From GCA-2731375 sp964590195 (GTDB lineage: Bacteria; Pseudomonadota; Alphaproteobacteria; GCA-2731375), in NCBI GenBank assembly GCA_964590195.1, contig CAZPWJ010000001.1:248001-312000 (forward strand): 64,000 nucleotides of DNA, read 5' to 3'. The notes beneath the pieces were generated by a model. The model was not told the DNA's origin and made no database searches. It was given only the letters and a program-made list of their open reading frames with translations. Both the position numbers and the translations under genes were made by a program. Below are positions 60,462 through 64,000 of this stretch, piece by piece (position 1 is the stretch's first letter; each line of letters opens with the position of its first letter).

Positions 60462-61031
60462 TCAGCCCTGATCATCATCCCAGCGCGGGAACAGGCCATG
60501 GGTGATGCCCAGTTGATCCAGCGCGCGGCCGACGCCCTGGTCGACGATGTCCTGGATGCTTTCGGGCCTGTGATAAAAGGCCGGCATGGGCGGCATGATG
60601 ATGGCGCCGTAATCCGCCGCGCGGACCATCAGGTCCAGATGACCTTTGTGCAAGGGCGTTTCCCGCACCATCAGGACCAGGGGACGGCGCTCCTTCAGGG
60701 TCACGTCGGCGGCGCGCGCGACCAGATCAGCGTCGTAGGAATTGGCGATGGCCGACAATGTCTTGATGGAGCAGGGCGCGACGATCATACCGCGCGTGAG
60801 GAACGAACCGGACGAAATCGAGGCCGCGATATCCTTGTTGGAATGCACCACGTCGGCCAGGCTGCGCAGGTCCGCCAGGGAAAGGTCGCTTTCGTATTTC
60901 AGGGTCTGCACCGCCGCTTCGCTGACCACCAGATGGGTCGGCACCGACAGCTTGCCCAAGGCACGTAGAATATCGATGCCATAGACGATGCCGCTGGCAC
61001 CCGTGATCGCCACCACCAGGGGCAGGCTCAT
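60462..61031 (-). CDS. ubiX: UbiX-like flavin prenyltransferase
   Basis: A 189-residue protein that prenylates FMN to make the cofactor of UbiD-type decarboxylases. The flavin site is VAITGASGIVYGI and SGSFLTRGMIVAPCSIKTLS; RRPLVLMVRETPLHKGHLDL is also typical. No UbiD gene lies in the window. The start overlaps the preceding EamA stop as ATGA, so they are coupled. Confidence 0.94.
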   Translation of the reverse strand: MSLPLVVAITGASGIVYGIDILRALGKLSVPTHLVVSEAAVQTLKYESDLSLADLRSLADVVHSNKDIAASISSGSFLTRGMIVAPCSIKTLSAIANSYDADLVARAADVTLKERRPLVLMVRETPLHKGHLDLMVRAADYGAIIMPPMPAFYHRPESIQDIVDQGVGRALDQLGITHGLFPRWDDDQG

Positions 61032-61948
61032 GTGCGCTCTCCCTCAATTCTCGCCGCGACCCTCGCCGGTCCGGCGGCGCGGCGCTCCCGCGCGGCAATA
61101 TAGGCCGTGGCGCCGATGATAATCGCCGCGCCCAGGCCTGACCAGATGTCGGGCCATTCATCATAGGCAAAATAGCCGATGGAGACGGCCCAGATCAGGG
61201 TGAAGTAAAAGCCGGGCTGGGTAAACGACAATTCGGCGATCTGGAATGACTTGCTCCAGCAAAAATGCGCCGCCGTTGCCATTACGCCGGCGCCAAAGGT
61301 CAAGCCGATGGTATGGAGGGAGGGATTGTTCCAGACAAAAGCCGTCGGGATGGCACTGATCAAGGTGACGAACAGGGAGAGATAGAAAACCATGGCATAG
61401 ATCGATGTATGCCGCGCCAGATGCTTGGCGATCAGGGTCGACACGGCCTGAAACGGCGACGAGATCAGGATCGCGATGGCGCCGATGGAAATGACTTCAA
61501 TACCGGGGCGCAGGATCACCACGGCGCCCAGAAACGCCACGACAATACCGGCGAGACGGCGGTAGCTGAAGCGCTCGCCCAGAAACAGAAAGGCCCCGAT
61601 GGTGACGAACACGGGCGACGTGAAGCTTAACGCGGTCAGATCGGTCAGATTTATCTTGGTCACGGCGTAAAACCAGAGCAACACGGAAAAGGCATGCACA
61701 ATGCCGCGCAGGACATGACCGCCCATCAATTTCAGCTCGAAATCCGTCTTCTCGAACTTTAGGAGCATTGGCAGCAACAACAGAGTGCCGAAGCCATAAC
61801 GCATGAAAGCCGCTTGCAAGGGATGCACGTCATCGGCCACGCTGCGCACGATCCAGGTCAGCGAGGTAATGAACAAACCGCCCAATAATACCAGCAGCAA
61901 CCCAACAAAATTGTCACGCCATGTTGGAGACGCAATTACCCGGCTCAT
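61028..61948 (-). CDS. EamA/DMT family transporter
   Basis: A 306-residue membrane protein with ten predicted helices in two EamA repeats (GLLLVLLGGLFITSLTWIV at the start; AIAILISSPFQAVSTLIAK in the second). Substrate unknown. It starts directly after the upstream gene's stop and overlaps ubiX by four bases. Confidence 0.93.
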   Translation of the reverse strand: MSRVIASPTWRDNFVGLLLVLLGGLFITSLTWIVRSVADDVHPLQAAFMRYGFGTLLLLPMLLKFEKTDFELKLMGGHVLRGIVHAFSVLLWFYAVTKINLTDLTALSFTSPVFVTIGAFLFLGERFSYRRLAGIVVAFLGAVVILRPGIEVISIGAIAILISSPFQAVSTLIAKHLARHTSIYAMVFYLSLFVTLISAIPTAFVWNNPSLHTIGLTFGAGVMATAAHFCWSKSFQIAELSFTQPGFYFTLIWAVSIGYFAYDEWPDIWSGLGAAIIIGATAYIAARERRAAGPARVAARIEGERT

Positions 61949-63115
61949 CTAAAAATAATTCTCCACCGGCACGCCGAGCAAAACCTGCCCGGCGGCTTCG
62001 TAGTGAGAACCGCGCGACTGGATCTGTTGCGACAGGGTATGCATATCGCGGAAGCGCCTCTCGAACGGCGTGCCGGGGAATATGGCGGAGACGCCGGCGG
62101 CCTTGTAAACCCAGTCGGAAACTTCGATGGCGCCATGGATCAGATGGGTCGCGGCCAGGCGCACGCGGACCCGGTCCGCGGTGTCAATCGGTTCGATCTC
62201 GCCGGCGCCGGCGTAGACTTCGTTCAGGCTTTGCAACAGATAGGCCCGCGCGGCGCTCAGGGTGGCCTCGGCCTTGGCGAAATCCGATTGCACCGTTGCC
62301 GTATCGGCCAGACGCGCCAGGCCGCGCGGGGTCTTCTCCGCCGCCAGTTCGGCGAAGGCGGACAGCATGGCCCGGGCCAGGCCCAGGGCGGCGCCGGCCA
62401 CCCCAACGGCATAAAGCTGCTGCTGGGGAAAAGCATAAAGCGGGCCGCTTTTGTGGCGCAGGGCCTGATCATCCCGCGTGCCTGAATAGGCCTCCGGCAC
62501 GAAAACATCATTGATGCTGTAGCTGTCCGAGCCCGTGCCGCGCAGGCCGATGGTGTCCCAGACATCGTGCAGTTCTGCCTGATCGATGGGAAATAGCAAC
62601 GTCCGCAGGGTGGGTTTTCCCAGATGGTTCAAACGCAGGCTGCCGTCCGCTTCCTTGATGCGGCAATGCACGCCCATCCAGTTTGCCTGATGGCAGCCGG
62701 AGGCGAAATCCCACCTGCCGCTGACGCGATAGCCGCCGTCCACCGCATCCGCCGTGCCGCCATGGGGCGGGCCCCAGGCCACGACCGTGCGGGGATCGGC
62801 AAATATCTTCCGCGCGGCTTCCAGATCGATAAACGGCGTGATCAGCACAGTGGAATTGCCGACAAAAACATTCCAGGCAACGGAGGCGTCATGGCGCGCC
62901 AACTCCTCCATGGCAAGGAGAAAGTCACTGGGGTGAACCTCGTCGCCGCCAAGCTCCTTTTGCAGAAACATGCGGAACAGCCGCGCCTCATGCAGCTGGC
63001 TTAACAGCGGCTCGGGTATGCGCCGGGTTTGCTCGATCTCGTCAGCGGCAGCCGCCAGAGCGGGCGCCAACTGGCGCGCGCGGTCGAGAGGTTTCGATTG
63101 TATTGCCCCATCCAT
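61949..63115 (-). CDS. Acyl-CoA dehydrogenase-like flavoprotein (HsaA/monooxygenase type)
   Basis: A 388-residue protein of the acyl-CoA dehydrogenase fold. The start RARQLAPALAAAADEIEQTR, VAWNVFVGNST, YRVSGRWDFASGCHQANWMG and DTIGLRGTGSDSYSINDVFV resemble HsaA- and HpaB-type flavin-dependent monooxygenases more than beta-oxidation enzymes. The usual catalytic glutamate is not evident. Oxygenation of an aromatic or alicyclic substrate is plausible. Adjacent to the EamA gene with no gap. Confidence 0.82.
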   Translation of the reverse strand: MDGAIQSKPLDRARQLAPALAAAADEIEQTRRIPEPLLSQLHEARLFRMFLQKELGGDEVHPSDFLLAMEELARHDASVAWNVFVGNSTVLITPFIDLEAARKIFADPRTVVAWGPPHGGTADAVDGGYRVSGRWDFASGCHQANWMGVHCRIKEADGSLRLNHLGKPTLRTLLFPIDQAELHDVWDTIGLRGTGSDSYSINDVFVPEAYSGTRDDQALRHKSGPLYAFPQQQLYAVGVAGAALGLARAMLSAFAELAAEKTPRGLARLADTATVQSDFAKAEATLSAARAYLLQSLNEVYAGAGEIEPIDTADRVRVRLAATHLIHGAIEVSDWVYKAAGVSAIFPGTPFERRFRDMHTLSQQIQSRGSHYEAAGQVLLGVPVENYF

Positions 63116-63156
63116 GCCCTATTGCGGCCTAGATCGGGCGACCTGTCAATGGACTG

Positions 63157-64000
63157 CTAATGAATCTCGGGTTCGGGCACCGCTTCGCCGTCGCGCAGAA
63201 TTTCGAAATCGCAGCCCTGATCCGCCTGCGTGACGTGCTGGGCATAGATGGCGCCAAAGCCACGGTCATAACGCGGTGCCGGCGCGGTCCAGGCGGCTTT
63301 GCGCCGCTCCATTTCCGCCTCGTCGATGTCCAGATCCAGGCGCCGTTTCGGCACATCCAGGGTAATCATGTCGCCGGTCTGGACCAACGCCAACGGTCCG
63401 CCGACAAAGGATTCCGGCGTTATATGCAGCACACAGGTGCCGTACGAGGTGCCGCTCATACGCGCATCCGACAGGCGCACCATGTCGTTGACGCCCTGTT
63501 GCAGCAGCTTCTTCGGGATCGGCAGCATGCCCCATTCCGGCATGCCCGGCCCGCCCTGAGGGCCGGAATTGCGCAGGATCAAGACGCTGTCCGCCGTCAC
63601 ATCCAGATCGTCGCTATCGATGCGGGCGGCCATGTCGTTGTAATCGTCAAAGACCAGCGCCGGACCGGTATGGTTCAACAGCTTGGGGTCCGCCGCGATG
63701 GGTTTCAGCACCGCGCCGGTGGGGGCCAGATTGCCGCGCAGGATCGCCATGGTCTGCTGGTCCGAGACGGGATTGTCCAAGGGCCGGATCACATCGTCCT
63801 CGTAGACCTCGGCGCCGGCGATATTCTCGCCCAGGGTCTTGCCGCTGACCGTCGGGGCATCAAGTTCCAGCAGATGGGACAGGCGCGCCATCAGGGCCCG
63901 GATGCCGCCTGCATAATAAAAATCCTCCATCAGGTATTTGCCCGACGGTCGCACGTTGGCCAGCAACGGCACCTCGCGGGCCACGGTATCAAGATCATCC
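63157..64000 (-). CDS. IlvD/Edd family dehydratase, C-terminal part
   Basis: The reading frame continues past the window end, so only the C-terminal 281 residues are seen. GPALVFDDYNDMAARIDSDD, LILRNSGPQGGPGMPEWGML, VRLSDARMSGTSYGTCVLHI and TPESFVGGPLALVQTGDMIT are diagnostic of dihydroxy-acid/6-phosphogluconate or sugar-acid dehydratases. The pattern with GTSYGTCVLHITPE favours the sugar-acid (arabonate-like) group over IlvD. Leads the downstream run of four genes. Confidence 0.9.
   Translation of the reverse strand, partial: DDLDTVAREVPLLANVRPSGKYLMEDFYYAGGIRALMARLSHLLELDAPTVSGKTLGENIAGAEVYEDDVIRPLDNPVSDQQTMAILRGNLAPTGAVLKPIAADPKLLNHTGPALVFDDYNDMAARIDSDDLDVTADSVLILRNSGPQGGPGMPEWGMLPIPKKLLQQGVNDMVRLSDARMSGTSYGTCVLHITPESFVGGPLALVQTGDMITLDVPKRRLDLDIDEAEMERRKAAWTAPAPRYDRGFGAIYAQHVTQADQGCDFEILRDGEAVPEPEIH

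Overview
The window is about 64 kb of GC-rich bacterial chromosome. It is most likely from an alphaproteobacterium of the Rhodospirillales type. The evidence is the MucR/Ros regulator, the Fur-like regulator without CxxC pairs, the DUF2125 protein, the metX-metW pair, and the gene order miaB-phoH-pgpH-ybeY-corC-lnt-xre-metK-trmB-rimP-nusA-ylxR-infB-rbfA-truB-rpsO-pnp. No rRNA, tRNA, CRISPR array, prophage or intact insertion sequence was recognised.

Layout. (1) 0-5.6 kb is a catabolic block: an SMP-30-like end, two luciferase-like (LLM) oxidoreductases, a PPOX-type flavoprotein, acyl-CoA dehydrogenase, MaoC-type hydratase and a GFA protein. (2) 5.6-10.7 kb is amino-acid biosynthesis: metX-metW for methionine, diverging from chorismate mutase-hisC-tyrA for tyrosine/phenylalanine. 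(3) 10.7-18.3 kb holds an OxyR-like regulator diverging from a peroxiredoxin, then assorted enzymes (ChaC, glyoxalase-fold, amidohydrolase, YgjP peptidase, Gfo/Idh/MocA plus HpaI-type aldolase). (4) 18.5-40.9 kb is the conserved core: TusA-like, MucR, Fur, MiaB, PhoH, an HD phosphodiesterase, YbeY, CorC, Lnt, an XRE regulator, MetK, TrmB and the rimP-to-pnp translation/RNA-decay cluster. It is closed by a strong intrinsic terminator. (5) 40.9-51 kb is mixed accessory metabolism with a class III cyclase and an MFS pump. (6) 51-54.4 kb has a periplasmic copper pair (DUF2946 and PCuAC) next to an unrecognised operon of two paralogous proteins and a small Cys-containing protein. (7) 54.4-64 kb holds a GST, TauD-like dioxygenase, enoyl-CoA hydratase, a cupredoxin plus class III cyclase pair, and a five-gene run IlvD/Edd-acyl-CoA-dehydrogenase-like-EamA-UbiX-SDR that leaves the window.

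Most notable signals. A roughly 100-bp two-hairpin interspersed repeat occurs three times: between infB and rbfA, between rpsO and pnp, and between an OCD-like gene and a cyclase gene. One stem shows compensatory base changes between copies. The metK leader can fold into hairpins and carries a segment complementary to the metK Shine-Dalgarno site, as expected of a translational riboswitch, but it fits no SAM-riboswitch consensus I can recall. The unrecognised operon at 51.9-53.8 kb shares three sequence blocks between its two long proteins and is the best candidate for an undescribed system. Five perfectly phased 13-bp tandem repeats lie just upstream of the chorismate mutase gene.
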